Part shown: piece after piece, positions 27,336-35,955 of the stretch
Numbering within the stretch: the first letter of the stretch is position 1
How the letters are laid out: each line of letters begins with the position of its first letter
Assembly (NCBI GenBank): GCA_016125135.1
Contig: WGMJ01000011.1
Span: forward strand, 1 to 64,000
DNA from: Alphaproteobacteria bacterium
GTDB lineage: Bacteria > Pseudomonadota > Alphaproteobacteria > Micavibrionales > Micavibrionaceae
Length of the DNA stretch: 64,000 nt
Direction: 5' to 3'
Notes under the pieces: model-generated
The model's database searches: none
The model's input: the letters and a program-made list of their open reading frames with translations, nothing else
Told to the model about the DNA's origin: nothing
Translations under genes and position numbers: made by a program

Positions 27336-27821
27336 ATGAAAAAGCTTTTTTCCGCCGCAGGCGCTGTTCAAGATAAAGAATCCCGCGCAGCAATGATTGC
27401 AGAGATGCAGAAACGTGCTAGCAGTTTCTATCCGCTAATAAAGCAGATTGGCGAGGCCGCCGGCCTGCATGTATCGCGAGATAAAAAAGAGGTACGTTTT
27501 TGGGGAGACCGGGAAATTGCAAACGAACAATATTATATAAGAGACGAGCCTTTCAGCAACAGCCAGCGACTCTACGTTGCATCATACAGACTCCAACATG
27601 ATCGCTATTCTATAGGATATGGAAATATACTACATCCTCAAAAACGCTTTGATGACGCAAGAACCAATAATGTTCCCGATCAAATAGCCTACGCACTTGG
27701 TTTATCGTTTCCTGAAAAGGCAGCCGAAATTGATGCCGCGGTAAAAAAATACAAAAGGGAGCAGCTTGTAAAACGCTTCCCAATTCTTGATTTTAGGCTG
27801 AGCAGTTTGCTCCCTGCATAA
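27336..27821 (+). CDS. Hypothetical protein (161 residues)
   Basis: The gene has its own promoter, a strong GAGGAGA ribosome site (27321-27327) and a strong terminator, so it is a monocistronic unit. The product is hydrophilic and mixed alpha/beta. An N-terminal helix (KESRAAMIAEMQKRASSFYPLIKQI) leads into a strand-rich centre (EVRFWGDREIANEQYYIRD, YVASYRLQHDRYSIGYGNI) and a basic C-terminal helix (AAVKKYKREQLVKRFPIL). It has no signal peptide or known motif. I do not recognise it. Local base composition looks AT-richer than the flanking core genes, which could indicate acquisition. Confidence 0.7.
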   Translation: MKKLFSAAGAVQDKESRAAMIAEMQKRASSFYPLIKQIGEAAGLHVSRDKKEVRFWGDREIANEQYYIRDEPFSNSQRLYVASYRLQHDRYSIGYGNILHPQKRFDDARTNNVPDQIAYALGLSFPEKAAEIDAAVKKYKREQLVKRFPILDFRLSSLLPA

Positions 27822-27831
27822 GTTTAAAAAA

Positions 27832-27854
27832 AGCCGCTGTCAGCGGCTCTTTTT
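27832..27854. terminator. Intrinsic terminator between converging small genes
   Basis: AGCCGC (27832-27837), loop TGTCA, GCGGCT (27843-27848), then CTTTTT. An A-run precedes the stem (AAAAAAA up to 27832), so it can act in both directions for the genes at 27336 and 27881. Confidence 0.85.
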
Positions 27855-27880
27855 AATTTTAAATATTTACTGAGTAGGAT

Positions 27881-28294
27881 TTAGGGACTGACAGGCTTTG
27901 CATTTTCAAGTATTGAATTAAAGGGCGCACGTTGGAAAATACAAGCACTTGCCATTACAATACCGTCCATAATTCCTGAAGATATAAACTTTGATCCCTT
28001 TTCATTAAAGTTATCATAGTTGTATTGACCCAAAGCCCTTGAAAGCTCATCGAGGTTCATGTGTGAAACTGGTCCAAGCTGTACATCTGTATTACAATTC
28101 TCTTGCATAGTTTCATTTGCCACGGCATCAAACGCCTCTTCGGCCGTACAGTTGGCAGTTTTCATACATACCGCAACTTGTCCCATGAAGTCTTTTGCTG
28201 CTTCAGAAACATCTACATAGCCTCGCGAATAAGCTTCATATGTCATGAGCCTAAAGGCAGAGCCGGCTATATCTTTAATAGATTTTGCTGCCAC
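27881..28294 (-). CDS. Hypothetical protein (137 residues)
   Basis: A near-consensus promoter, an AAAGGAGA ribosome site and a shared terminator define a single-gene unit. The product is probably all-helical and cytoplasmic (MAAKSIKDIAGSAFRLMTYEAYSRGYVDVSE). Cysteines lie in AVCMKTANCTAEEAF and near QENCNTD. The C-terminus is Gly/Ala-rich (FISSGIMDGIVMASACIFQ). I recognise no family. It converges on the 161-residue gene and lies upstream of nothing in the same direction except gltA, so function cannot be guessed from context. Confidence 0.7.
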   Translation of the reverse strand: MAAKSIKDIAGSAFRLMTYEAYSRGYVDVSEAAKDFMGQVAVCMKTANCTAEEAFDAVANETMQENCNTDVQLGPVSHMNLDELSRALGQYNYDNFNEKGSKFISSGIMDGIVMASACIFQRAPFNSILENAKPVSP

Positions 28295-28326
28295 TTTTTA
28301 TCTCCTTTAATTTTTAATTATATAGA

Positions 28327-28355
28327 TTTATAATCAAGAATTATGTTAAAGTCAA
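28327..28355 (-). promoter_or_regulatory. Promoter of the 137-residue gene
   Basis: On the minus strand TTGACT (28350-28355), an exact 17-base spacer and TATAAA (28327-28332) lie 32 bases before the ATG. This is among the best sigma-70 matches in the window. Confidence 0.7.
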
Positions 28356-28380
28356 TAAAAATATGTAAAAAAATGTGGAA

Positions 28381-29763
28381 TTAGCTAAGCCTTTTTAATA
28401 TTTCATCTTTTCCTAGGATTTCCATGATGTGAAATATGCTGGGGGAGGTGCCGCGACCCGTAAGAGCGGCCCTAAGAGGCATACCGACTTGCCCCATTTT
28501 CAAGCCGTTTTCATTGGCGAATGATTTAATGGCAGCTTCAATTGACGGAGCAGTAAAATCACCAATAGTTTGAATCACTTCTGCAATTTTTTTTAAGTTT
28601 TGCTTTGCTTCAGGCGTTAGAATTTCTTTTGCCTTGTCATCAAAATCAAGGGGCGTTTCTTTTGTTAAAAAGACTGTTTCATCAGCAAGTTGCACTAAAT
28701 TTTTATTGCGATGCTTTAATTCATCCATCAACTTCAGCATGCGGGTCTTGGCTTCGTCTGAAACATTCACGCCGCGCCGTGTTAGCAGTTCGGCCGTCAA
28801 GGTTACAAGGCGGGCATTGTCGGCCTGCAACATATAATGCGCGTTCACGCTGTTTAGTTTGTCGAAATCAAGGCGGGCAGGGTTCTTGCCGATCTTCTCG
28901 AGCGTGAACCATTCCCTGGCTTGCTCTACTGAGAAAATCTCCTCGTCACCATGAGACCACCCCAAACGAGCAAGGTAGTTCACCATCGCTTCCGGCAAAT
29001 AGCCCATATCGCGGTAATCAAATACGCTGGCAGCGCCGTGGCGTTTGGAAAGCTTCGTGCCATCTGGCCCCAGAATAAGCGGAATATGGGCATAAGTTGG
29101 TAGCTGCCAACCCATGGCGATATAAATCAGATTCTGGCGGAAGGTATTGTTCAAATGGTCGTCACCGCGCACAACATGGCTAACGCCCATATCATGGTCA
29201 TCAACCACAACCGAGAGCATATAGGTGGGGGTCCCGTCTGAGCGCAGCAGCACAAAATCATCAAGCTGCTTGTTTTCAACTGTTACATCACCTTGCACTT
29301 TATCATGCACAACGCTTTCGCCTTCCAGCGGCGCTTTGATACGGATAACAGGCTTTACGCCCGCGGGGGGCGTTTCTTTTGAATCGCGCCAGCGACGGTC
29401 ATAAAAAGTCGGGCTGCCTTCAGCTTTTGCTTTCTCGCGCATCGCTTCAAGTTCTTCAGGCGAGCAGTAGCAATAGTATGCTTTACCTTGCTTCAATAAT
29501 TCATGCGCCACTTCGGCGTGGCGGCCACGCGCTTCAAACTGCGATACAATCTCGCCGTCCCAGTCCAGCCCCAGCCATTTAATGCCGTCAATAATAGCAT
29601 CCACATATTCAGGTTTGAAACGCTCGCGGTCGGTATCTTCGATACGGAAGAGCATTTTGCCTTTTTGGCCACGCGCAAACAGCCAGTTAAACAGGGCTGT
29701 GCGGGCCGTGCCGATATGCATAAAACCGGTGGGGGAAGGGGGAAAGCGGGTTACAATCGTCAT
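28381..29763 (-). CDS. gltX: Glutamate--tRNA ligase
   Basis: This 460-residue class I synthetase charges tRNA-Glu (and possibly tRNA-Gln where an amidotransferase is used). The HIGH-type motif is in PSPTGFMHIGTARTALFNWL (residues 9-28) and the KMSKS-type motif is KLSKRHG near residue 240. A zinc-type region reads YYCYCSPEEL. The C-terminal anticodon-binding helices end KDEILKRLS. It is divergent from comEC with about 30 bases between starts, so the promoters must be very compact or lie inside genes. Confidence 0.97.
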   Translation of the reverse strand: MTIVTRFPPSPTGFMHIGTARTALFNWLFARGQKGKMLFRIEDTDRERFKPEYVDAIIDGIKWLGLDWDGEIVSQFEARGRHAEVAHELLKQGKAYYCYCSPEELEAMREKAKAEGSPTFYDRRWRDSKETPPAGVKPVIRIKAPLEGESVVHDKVQGDVTVENKQLDDFVLLRSDGTPTYMLSVVVDDHDMGVSHVVRGDDHLNNTFRQNLIYIAMGWQLPTYAHIPLILGPDGTKLSKRHGAASVFDYRDMGYLPEAMVNYLARLGWSHGDEEIFSVEQAREWFTLEKIGKNPARLDFDKLNSVNAHYMLQADNARLVTLTAELLTRRGVNVSDEAKTRMLKLMDELKHRNKNLVQLADETVFLTKETPLDFDDKAKEILTPEAKQNLKKIAEVIQTIGDFTAPSIEAAIKSFANENGLKMGQVGMPLRAALTGRGTSPSIFHIMEILGKDEILKRLS

Positions 29764-29793
29764 AGCGCAAAAACTACCATAAGCGCCTTTTCT

Positions 29794-31824
29794 ATGCTAC
29801 ACGGGAATATGCATTTTCTGGGGGAATTCTACTATAAACAGCGCCCAAACGCCTTTTTGTGGGCGCCTGTTTTCGTAGGCCTCGGGATTGCGCTTTATTT
29901 CGCTCTGCCGCTCGAGCCTGTTTATATACTCTCTATCTCTATCTCTGTCTTTGCTTTTGCGCTTGTTGCAACGCTCGCCGCTTATTTCCAAAAAGAACAA
30001 AATGCAAAATGGGATGTAATATGGCTCCTTGCGCTTGCCTTGCTTTGGGCTTCTGCCGGTTTTATCGCCTCACAATACAGAACGGATTCTGTAAGCACGC
30101 CGATGTTACAGCGTGACATCCGCATAACAGAAGTAAGCGGACGCGTGATTGATTTCGATTATGGCGAAACCGAAGAGAGCGCGATCCTTGTTCTTGACCT
30201 TGTCACAATTGAAAAACTAAAACCCGAAGAAACACCGCGTAAAATAAGACTGACAGCCAAACAGGCAGGCACGGTGAAAGTGGGGGATACAATTACGGCC
30301 CTTGCAGGTTTGCACCCGCCTTCAGGTCCGCTTTACCCGGGCGGGTATGATTTCAGACGGCATTTCTATTTCAAGGGTATCGGCGCTATAGGCTTTAGCT
30401 TTAAACCGCCTGTTATTACGGCGAGTACTACAATACAAAACGGCTTTTTTGAAGGCGCGCGTAATCATATTTCTAAACGCGTGCATGATTTGCTGAAAAG
30501 CACCTATGCGTCTATCACCGTTGCTTTTATGACAGGTGAACGGGCAGGGATGGAAGAAAGCGATTGGAAAGCACTTCGTGAATCCGGCCTTGCGCATTTG
30601 ATGGCAATTTCAGGCATGAATATTGGCCTTGTTGCAGGAATCGTCTTTTACCTTGTACGTTTTATGCTCGCGCTGTTCCCACCTTTAGCGCTGAATTTAC
30701 CCATTAAAAAAATTGCCTGTGTACCGGCTTTTATAGCGGCGGCGTTATATACATTTCTTGTGAACACGCCAATCCCTGCCGAACGCGCACTCATTATGAC
30801 CGGCTTTGCCTTGCTGGCAATCATGCTTGACCGTAACCCGTTTTCCCTGCGTATGGTGGCCATTGCTGCTGTTATTGTGCTCCTCACAACACCCGAAGCC
30901 TTACTAGGCACCAGCTTCCAGATGTCCTTTGCAGCCGTTATGGTGTTAATTGCCTATATTGAATATTGGCAAACCCATAAAAAGCCGCGGCAAACACAGC
31001 CGAATTTCTTTGCAAAGTTTATTATCGCGCTGTTCTGGATTTTGATTACGTCACTCCTTGCAACAGCGGCAACGGCACCATTTAGCCTCTATAATTTCCA
31101 GCAATTTTCTGTGTCGGGCATTATTGCGAATTTACTAGCCATTCCGCTCTCAAGCTTTGTCACGATGCCCTTTACATTGCTCACCTACCTGACCATGCCC
31201 ATAGGCGGTGACCGCCCGTTTATCCTGATTACACATTGGAGTATCGAAACCATGATGGCTATTGCACACTGGGCTGCAAACTGGCCCTACGGTGTTGTAC
31301 GTACACACGCATGGCCAACATTATCGCTCGTGCTTTTTGTGGGCGGTGGCTTATGGCTTGTGATTATTGCGGGCCGCGCGCGATTGCTGGGCTTTGTACC
31401 AGTCGCGTTAGCGATCATACCGTTTATGCTTTACCAGCCACCCGATATTCTGGTCGATGCCGAAGGCAAACTCGCCGCCATTAAAACCGAGCAGGGGATG
31501 ATTGTGAATAACGGCCGCACAGAAAGTTTTACGCGCAAGCTCTGGTCACAATATTGGGGGCTTGATGAAACAGAGTTTGATATTTTCAAAAAATCGGACG
31601 CACTGAAATGCGATGCACAGGCCTGCCGTTATAAAGCGGAAGGAAAAACTGTATCATTTGTGTCAGATCTTACAGTTCTACCGGAAGAAAAAGCGGGGGC
31701 GGATATTGCGGTCCCGCTGAATAAGCGCCCGCCCCAATGGTATAGCGGCGCATGGGCCATCTGGCTTAAAGACGGGCAGCAAGAATACGCATTTCCAGCC
31801 CAAACCCGCCCTTGGACGCGTTAA
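29794..31824 (+). CDS. comEC: ComEC/Rec2 family competence-like membrane protein
   Basis: This protein of about 676 residues has many membrane helices. A DUF4131/OB-like N-terminal region runs to about 230 (ITEVSGRVIDFDYGETEES). The competence domain starts with FMTGERAGMEESDWKALR and HLMAISGMNIGLVAG. The C-terminal soluble region corresponds to the metallo-beta-lactamase domain of classic ComEC but has no HxHxDH motif, so it is probably not a nuclease. ComEC forms the DNA uptake channel in the inner membrane. I start at ATG 29794 (29809 is an alternative). The frame extends further upstream into gltX, but those residues are antisense gltX and not expected. Confidence 0.88.
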   Translation: MLHGNMHFLGEFYYKQRPNAFLWAPVFVGLGIALYFALPLEPVYILSISISVFAFALVATLAAYFQKEQNAKWDVIWLLALALLWASAGFIASQYRTDSVSTPMLQRDIRITEVSGRVIDFDYGETEESAILVLDLVTIEKLKPEETPRKIRLTAKQAGTVKVGDTITALAGLHPPSGPLYPGGYDFRRHFYFKGIGAIGFSFKPPVITASTTIQNGFFEGARNHISKRVHDLLKSTYASITVAFMTGERAGMEESDWKALRESGLAHLMAISGMNIGLVAGIVFYLVRFMLALFPPLALNLPIKKIACVPAFIAAALYTFLVNTPIPAERALIMTGFALLAIMLDRNPFSLRMVAIAAVIVLLTTPEALLGTSFQMSFAAVMVLIAYIEYWQTHKKPRQTQPNFFAKFIIALFWILITSLLATAATAPFSLYNFQQFSVSGIIANLLAIPLSSFVTMPFTLLTYLTMPIGGDRPFILITHWSIETMMAIAHWAANWPYGVVRTHAWPTLSLVLFVGGGLWLVIIAGRARLLGFVPVALAIIPFMLYQPPDILVDAEGKLAAIKTEQGMIVNNGRTESFTRKLWSQYWGLDETEFDIFKKSDALKCDAQACRYKAEGKTVSFVSDLTVLPEEKAGADIAVPLNKRPPQWYSGAWAIWLKDGQQEYAFPAQTRPWTR

Positions 31825-31826
31825 TT

Positions 31827-31856
31827 TTGCTTATTTTATGGCAAATATTGTAAAAT
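31827..31856 (+). promoter_or_regulatory. Putative promoter giving a leaderless message
   Basis: TTGCTT (31827-31832), an 18-base spacer and TAAAAT (31851-31856). The -10 ends 6 bases before the ATG at 31863, so transcription should start at the start codon. No ribosome site is visible between them. Confidence 0.4.
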
Positions 31857-31862
31857 GACTCC

Positions 31863-32567
31863 ATGAGAGATGATATCATCCAGCTCAGAGAATTTCCCAC
31901 CGATAGCCCTATCTATCAGGAAATTTTAACAACGCTTTGCGAGTTCAATAACCTTGGGTTTCAAGGCCCCGTCATTCAAGGGGGTGCATTACGCGATATT
32001 TTTATAGGCCGTGAAAAGAAAATTAAAGACTTTGATATGCTCGCTGGCTTTCCAGCATCGATTGATTTAACACAAAATGATGACGCTATTATAAGAAGCA
32101 TTGAAGAAATGTTGGCCAATAGCTCCTTATTTTCAGATGCACAAAAAATAACTTTTACCTCTATGGATGGCGTAGGCCAAATAAGCCGGAACGAAGAGAC
32201 TGGATATATTGGCTGTGCTGTTAATATCATGCTGGGGAACAGAGAAGTTAGCCTAAGTCTTACAAATCAAGTTGGGCAATTGCAAACACTGCAAAAAGTT
32301 ATAGGAACTTGCTCTCCTGTGAATACAATTATTATGGATCATACAGGAGATGTTTACGCGCACAAAAATTTCGCCATTGACGCGCAAAATAAGGAGTTTA
32401 ATCCATTCTTTACGCAGACAGAAAGACTAGCACGTTCATTCACCGAAAAAGTGGATGTAAATTTTGAAGAAATGAACTTCAGCTACCGTTCACAAAAAAT
32501 GGCTGATAAAGGCTATACAACGCGTGGTTTTACAATGCCAAACGGTGAAGTAAAGCCACTTTTTTAA
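31863..32567 (+). CDS. Nucleotidyltransferase-fold-like protein
   Basis: This 234-residue cytoplasmic protein contains QGGALRDIFIGREKKIKDFDM (Gly40-Gly41, Arg44-Asp45, Asp56-Phe-Asp58), the GGxxRD...DxD pattern of the head domain of tRNA CCA-adding enzymes and poly(A) polymerase-like nucleotidyltransferases. It lacks the helical body and tail of those enzymes and is about half their length. A later segment (HTGDVYAHKNFAIDAQNKEFNPF) resembles the region after the head domain. It is probably a stand-alone nucleotidyltransferase of unknown substrate, inferred from motifs. It overlaps lexA convergently by 4 bases. Confidence 0.65.
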   Translation: MRDDIIQLREFPTDSPIYQEILTTLCEFNNLGFQGPVIQGGALRDIFIGREKKIKDFDMLAGFPASIDLTQNDDAIIRSIEEMLANSSLFSDAQKITFTSMDGVGQISRNEETGYIGCAVNIMLGNREVSLSLTNQVGQLQTLQKVIGTCSPVNTIIMDHTGDVYAHKNFAIDAQNKEFNPFFTQTERLARSFTEKVDVNFEEMNFSYRSQKMADKGYTTRGFTMPNGEVKPLF

Positions 32568-33253
32568 TTATAAACCCGCAGAATTGATGCCAATTCGCCT
32601 TGCACCTTGATGCGGTCGGCTTCAAGCTCGCGGTCTTCATATTCGTCGTTCTCGGCTTCAAGAATAACTTTGCCCTTACTGCGGCGCAGGCGTTTGAGCG
32701 TTGCTTCTTCACCATCAACAAGTGCTACAATAATGGCACCATCACGCGCGTTATGAGCTTTGCGAATAATTGCAATATCACGGTTATTAATACCGGCGTT
32801 GATCATAGAGTCCCCCTCAACGCGGAGCGCGTAATAATCACCAGGCCCCATAAAGCTAAGTGGAAACTCAATATACTCACCGTGATGCTGAATGGCTTCG
32901 ATCGGCGTACCGGCAGCGATTTTGCCAAGAAGCGGGATAAACTCTTTGCTGGAATTTGCAGGCATATCAAAGCCTGAACCGGCTTTCGGTGCAAATGGCG
33001 TTACATTGTTTGATTTGGCTGATGATGCACCGCTTGTATTCTCTGGTAGCTTACGCACTTCCAGTGCGCGGGCGCGGTTATGTAGACGCTCTAAATATCC
33101 ACGCTCTTCCAATGCGCTGATAAGACGGTGAATACCTGATTTTGATTTCAGACCCAGTGCTTCCTTCATTTCATCAAAGGAGGGGGATACCCCGTTCTCC
33201 CGTAAATGGGCATCAATGTATAAAAGCAGGTCGCGTTGTTTCTCGGTAAGCAT
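32564..33253 (-). CDS. lexA: SOS repressor LexA
   Basis: This 229-residue repressor of the DNA-damage response has an N-terminal winged helix (residues 1-70) containing the recognition region KSKSGIHRLISALEERG. A variable linker follows. The self-cleavage site is Ala114-Gly115 (KIAAGTPIEA), and the Ser149 (EGDSMINAG)/Lys187 (EEATLKRL) catalytic dyad belongs to the S24 peptidase domain. Length is usual for alphaproteobacteria. A promoter and palindromic operator lie immediately upstream, consistent with autorepression. Confidence 0.97.
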   Translation of the reverse strand: MLTEKQRDLLLYIDAHLRENGVSPSFDEMKEALGLKSKSGIHRLISALEERGYLERLHNRARALEVRKLPENTSGASSAKSNNVTPFAPKAGSGFDMPANSSKEFIPLLGKIAAGTPIEAIQHHGEYIEFPLSFMGPGDYYALRVEGDSMINAGINNRDIAIIRKAHNARDGAIIVALVDGEEATLKRLRRSKGKVILEAENDEYEDRELEADRIKVQGELASILRVYN

Positions 33254-33279
33254 GGCAAAACCCCAGAATGTTTATATTT

Positions 33280-33323
33280 TGTACACTTCCGTACATATTA
33301 TGTTCTTTTCTGGTAGAACGCAA
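33280..33323 (-). promoter_or_regulatory. lexA promoter with palindromic operator
   Basis: On the minus strand TTGCGT (33318-33323), 17 bases, TAATAT (33295-33300), then the palindrome TGTAC-N6-GTACA (33280-33295) exactly over the expected start of transcription. The placement suits a LexA autorepression site. The sequence is not the usual alphaproteobacterial GTTC-N7-GTTC. Another imperfect repeat, GTTC-N10-GAAC, lies in the spacer. Confidence 0.55.
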
Positions 33324-33328
33324 GCGCT

Positions 33329-35182
33329 TTATTGAATAGTCGTGTTGCCGCCATAAGCACGTTGTAAAAGCGGCTGATTTACACGCACACCGGCCTCGCG
33401 ACGCAAATGCGCGATCAGTGCCAGTTGCCAGTTTTCTTGCAAGCGTTGGCTATCGATATCATCAAGGCGGGCATTTTCAGTGTTGTTGAATGTTACTGAT
33501 TCTACTTTTACAAGCGTCACACCTTTGTCATCCGGCACAACGGCATATTCACCCGAGGACATCATAAAGGCACGGCTACGTAATGCTTCTGCCAGCCCGT
33601 CATTTTTGCCGCGCTGGATTGTCACTGTTCTGGTTTTACCTGCGGCAACTTTATCAAGGCTTGTCTCGCCTTTTTCAAGTTGTGGCACAAGCGCCTGTAC
33701 TTTCACAATATTGGCTGCATGTTTCTCACGCGCGAGCCATGAATCGGCTACTTGTTGCTTCACTGTTTCAAATGGCTTGAAGCCTGCCTGCACATCTTTG
33801 GTCACTTCCACAAAAACAGTGGAACCATCGGGCAAGGCATTCACAGAGTAAGCACCGCTTTCTTCTTCAGGGAAGATCATTGTACGCAGGAACGAAGCGC
33901 CAGCCTTGAAACCTGTGACTTTCAGCTTACCAGCTTCAACATCAGCAGGTGTAGCATCGGCAAAACGGTCAAGCTTCATATCGAAATGCTTTGCAATCTC
34001 GTTTAGGCTTTCTCCACCTTGCAAACGTGTTTCAATATCGGCCACCATGTCGTAATACTGTGTTGCAGCCTTATCGTTTTTCAGCGCTATTTCGTGGTTT
34101 TTGCGCAGCTCGGCGACTTCCGGCGCTTTTGCAGGCAGAATATCAACAAGGTTTACAACATAGACACCCAATGGTGTTTCAACAGGGCCAATGAGTGTTC
34201 CCGGCTTGGCTGTGAAAACGGATTCAGCAAGTTCGGCTGGCAATATCGATTTCTCGTATGATGCTTCACCAAGGAAAGCCGATTTTGATTTTGTAACATC
34301 TTCAACAGCTTCGGCCAGCGTTTTACCTTCTTTTACAGCGGCAGCAACCTTTTCTGCTGTTGCCACATCATCCAACAAGGCTTGTTGCAGTTTACGCTTC
34401 TCGGGTTTTTTCAAGCGTGTTTCATTTTCCTTGTAGTAATTGATCAGATCTTCATCGCTAACACTGATATTCTTTGTAAGGGTTTCAGGCGAGAAATAAC
34501 CAATCGTGCCCGAGCGCATAGCAGGGGTGGCAAAGCTGCTCTTTATTGTTTCGTAGTAAGCTTGCAGATCCTCATCTGTTGGCTGCTGCTCGATTTTAAC
34601 ATCACTATCGTTAAAAGAAGCCAGCTTCAAAACACGTGATTGTGATTGCACGGCAGCCAGTTCTTTTTGCAGTTTTGTTGATACAGGCAAAGTACTGAAT
34701 GCATCTGTGAAGTAATCGCGCACGATATCAATACGCATACCTTCAATAAAAGTATGTTCGTCAATTCCTTGCGCCTCAAGAATTCGCTTCAAGCCTTCTT
34801 TCTTGGTAATACCTTGCTGTACCACCGGCTCAAGCATGCCGGAAAGATTTTTGGCAACAACCTCATCATTCGCCCGCAGGCCAAGCTTGTATATGTATTG
34901 GTCAAGCAGGGTGCGGTTTATCTCGGTATTCAGGAATTGGTCAACAACACCCAGACTATAAGCTTGCTCGGGTGTCATGCCGCTTTGCTGCAAGTAGCGG
35001 CGCAACTGGTGATCAAAATTCTGGATATTCATTTTTTCGCTGCCAAAGCGCGCAACCGTGTTTGATGTCAGGCCGCCTCTGAAGAAGCCACCGGCATCGG
35101 TTAGCACGAGACCACCCGTTGCCAAAACAAGGATCCCCATGAAAATGGCTGAAGCCACACCTGAGCGCATTTTTTGCAGCAT
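33329..35182 (-). CDS. ppiD: Peptidylprolyl isomerase PpiD
   Basis: This 617-residue periplasmic folding factor is anchored by one N-terminal helix (about 10-30, VASAIFMGILVLATGGLVL). A SurA-N-like chaperone region (about 40-200) contains QNFDHQLRRYLQQSGMTPEQA. A parvulin-type PPIC domain lies near 260-360 (AEKVAAAVKEGKTLAEAVED and GPVETPLGVYVVNLVDILP), and a long C-terminal chaperone part follows. It helps secreted proteins leaving the Sec translocon, which fits secG nearby on the other strand. It is divergent from tpiA with 34 bases between starts. Confidence 0.93.
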   Translation of the reverse strand: MLQKMRSGVASAIFMGILVLATGGLVLTDAGGFFRGGLTSNTVARFGSEKMNIQNFDHQLRRYLQQSGMTPEQAYSLGVVDQFLNTEINRTLLDQYIYKLGLRANDEVVAKNLSGMLEPVVQQGITKKEGLKRILEAQGIDEHTFIEGMRIDIVRDYFTDAFSTLPVSTKLQKELAAVQSQSRVLKLASFNDSDVKIEQQPTDEDLQAYYETIKSSFATPAMRSGTIGYFSPETLTKNISVSDEDLINYYKENETRLKKPEKRKLQQALLDDVATAEKVAAAVKEGKTLAEAVEDVTKSKSAFLGEASYEKSILPAELAESVFTAKPGTLIGPVETPLGVYVVNLVDILPAKAPEVAELRKNHEIALKNDKAATQYYDMVADIETRLQGGESLNEIAKHFDMKLDRFADATPADVEAGKLKVTGFKAGASFLRTMIFPEEESGAYSVNALPDGSTVFVEVTKDVQAGFKPFETVKQQVADSWLAREKHAANIVKVQALVPQLEKGETSLDKVAAGKTRTVTIQRGKNDGLAEALRSRAFMMSSGEYAVVPDDKGVTLVKVESVTFNNTENARLDDIDSQRLQENWQLALIAHLRREAGVRVNQPLLQRAYGGNTTIQ

Positions 35183-35216
35183 TGCGTAATTACTCCCGAT
35201 CTATTAGAAAAACTGT

Positions 35217-35942
35217 ATGCAGAATATACGAAAGCTTATCGCAGGCAATTGGAAAATGAACGGCGCGCGCAGCGCTATTGATAACTTTGTTACCGCTATT
35301 AACGGGCATAATACAGTGCATGATGTTCTTATCTGCCCGCCTTTTCCCTATATCGGTGCTTTTACAGGTGCGAAATTCGATATTGGCGCGCAAGATTGTT
35401 CGAGCCAGCCTGAAGGCGCATTTACGGGCGAGGTTTCCGCAAAAATGTTAGCCGATATTGGCTGTAGCCATGTGATTATAGGTCATTCCGAGCGCCGCCA
35501 ATATCACGGCGAGGAAGGTTTGCTCTTACGCCAGAAGCTTTTACAGGGCAAAGAGGCCGGTTTAAAACTTATCCACTGCGTTGGTGAAACATTGGCCGAG
35601 CGCGAAGCCGGCGAGGCAAAAGACATTGTAGAAGGCCAGATTATCGCTGAAATGCCTGATAATTTGAGCGCTGAAAGCTATATCGTCGCTTACGAGCCTG
35701 TCTGGGCTATTGGCACCGGTAAAGTGGCCAGCACGCAGGATATCGCCGAAATGCATTTGCATATACATAATATATTACAGAGCAGGCTAGACAATCCTGC
35801 CGCAATCCGTATTTTATACGGCGGTTCCGTAAAACCGGAAAACGCCAAAGAGATCGGGGCTGTACCCCATGTCGGCGGGTTCCTTGTTGGTGGTGCCAGC
35901 TTGAAAGGCGAAAGCTTCTTGAGCATTATTCAAAGCTGTTAG
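35217..35942 (+). CDS. tpiA: Triosephosphate isomerase
   Basis: This 241-residue glycolytic TIM-barrel enzyme interconverts DHAP and glyceraldehyde 3-phosphate. It opens with LIAGNWKMNGA (Lys). Catalytic His lies in VIIGHSERRQ, the Glu in VAYEPVWAIGTGKVAS (flexible loop 6), and the phosphate site in ILYGGSVKPENA. Length is normal. The tpiA-secG-pyrG order is conserved in alphaproteobacteria. A 13-base gap separates it from secG. Confidence 0.98.
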   Translation: MQNIRKLIAGNWKMNGARSAIDNFVTAINGHNTVHDVLICPPFPYIGAFTGAKFDIGAQDCSSQPEGAFTGEVSAKMLADIGCSHVIIGHSERRQYHGEEGLLLRQKLLQGKEAGLKLIHCVGETLAEREAGEAKDIVEGQIIAEMPDNLSAESYIVAYEPVWAIGTGKVASTQDIAEMHLHIHNILQSRLDNPAAIRILYGGSVKPENAKEIGAVPHVGGFLVGGASLKGESFLSIIQSC

Positions 35943-35955
35943 GGCAGAAAATTTT

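Noticed and set aside
29503-29793. N-terminal extension of ComEC
   Set aside because: The extra 97 residues are antisense to the conserved start of gltX and match nothing in ComEC proteins.
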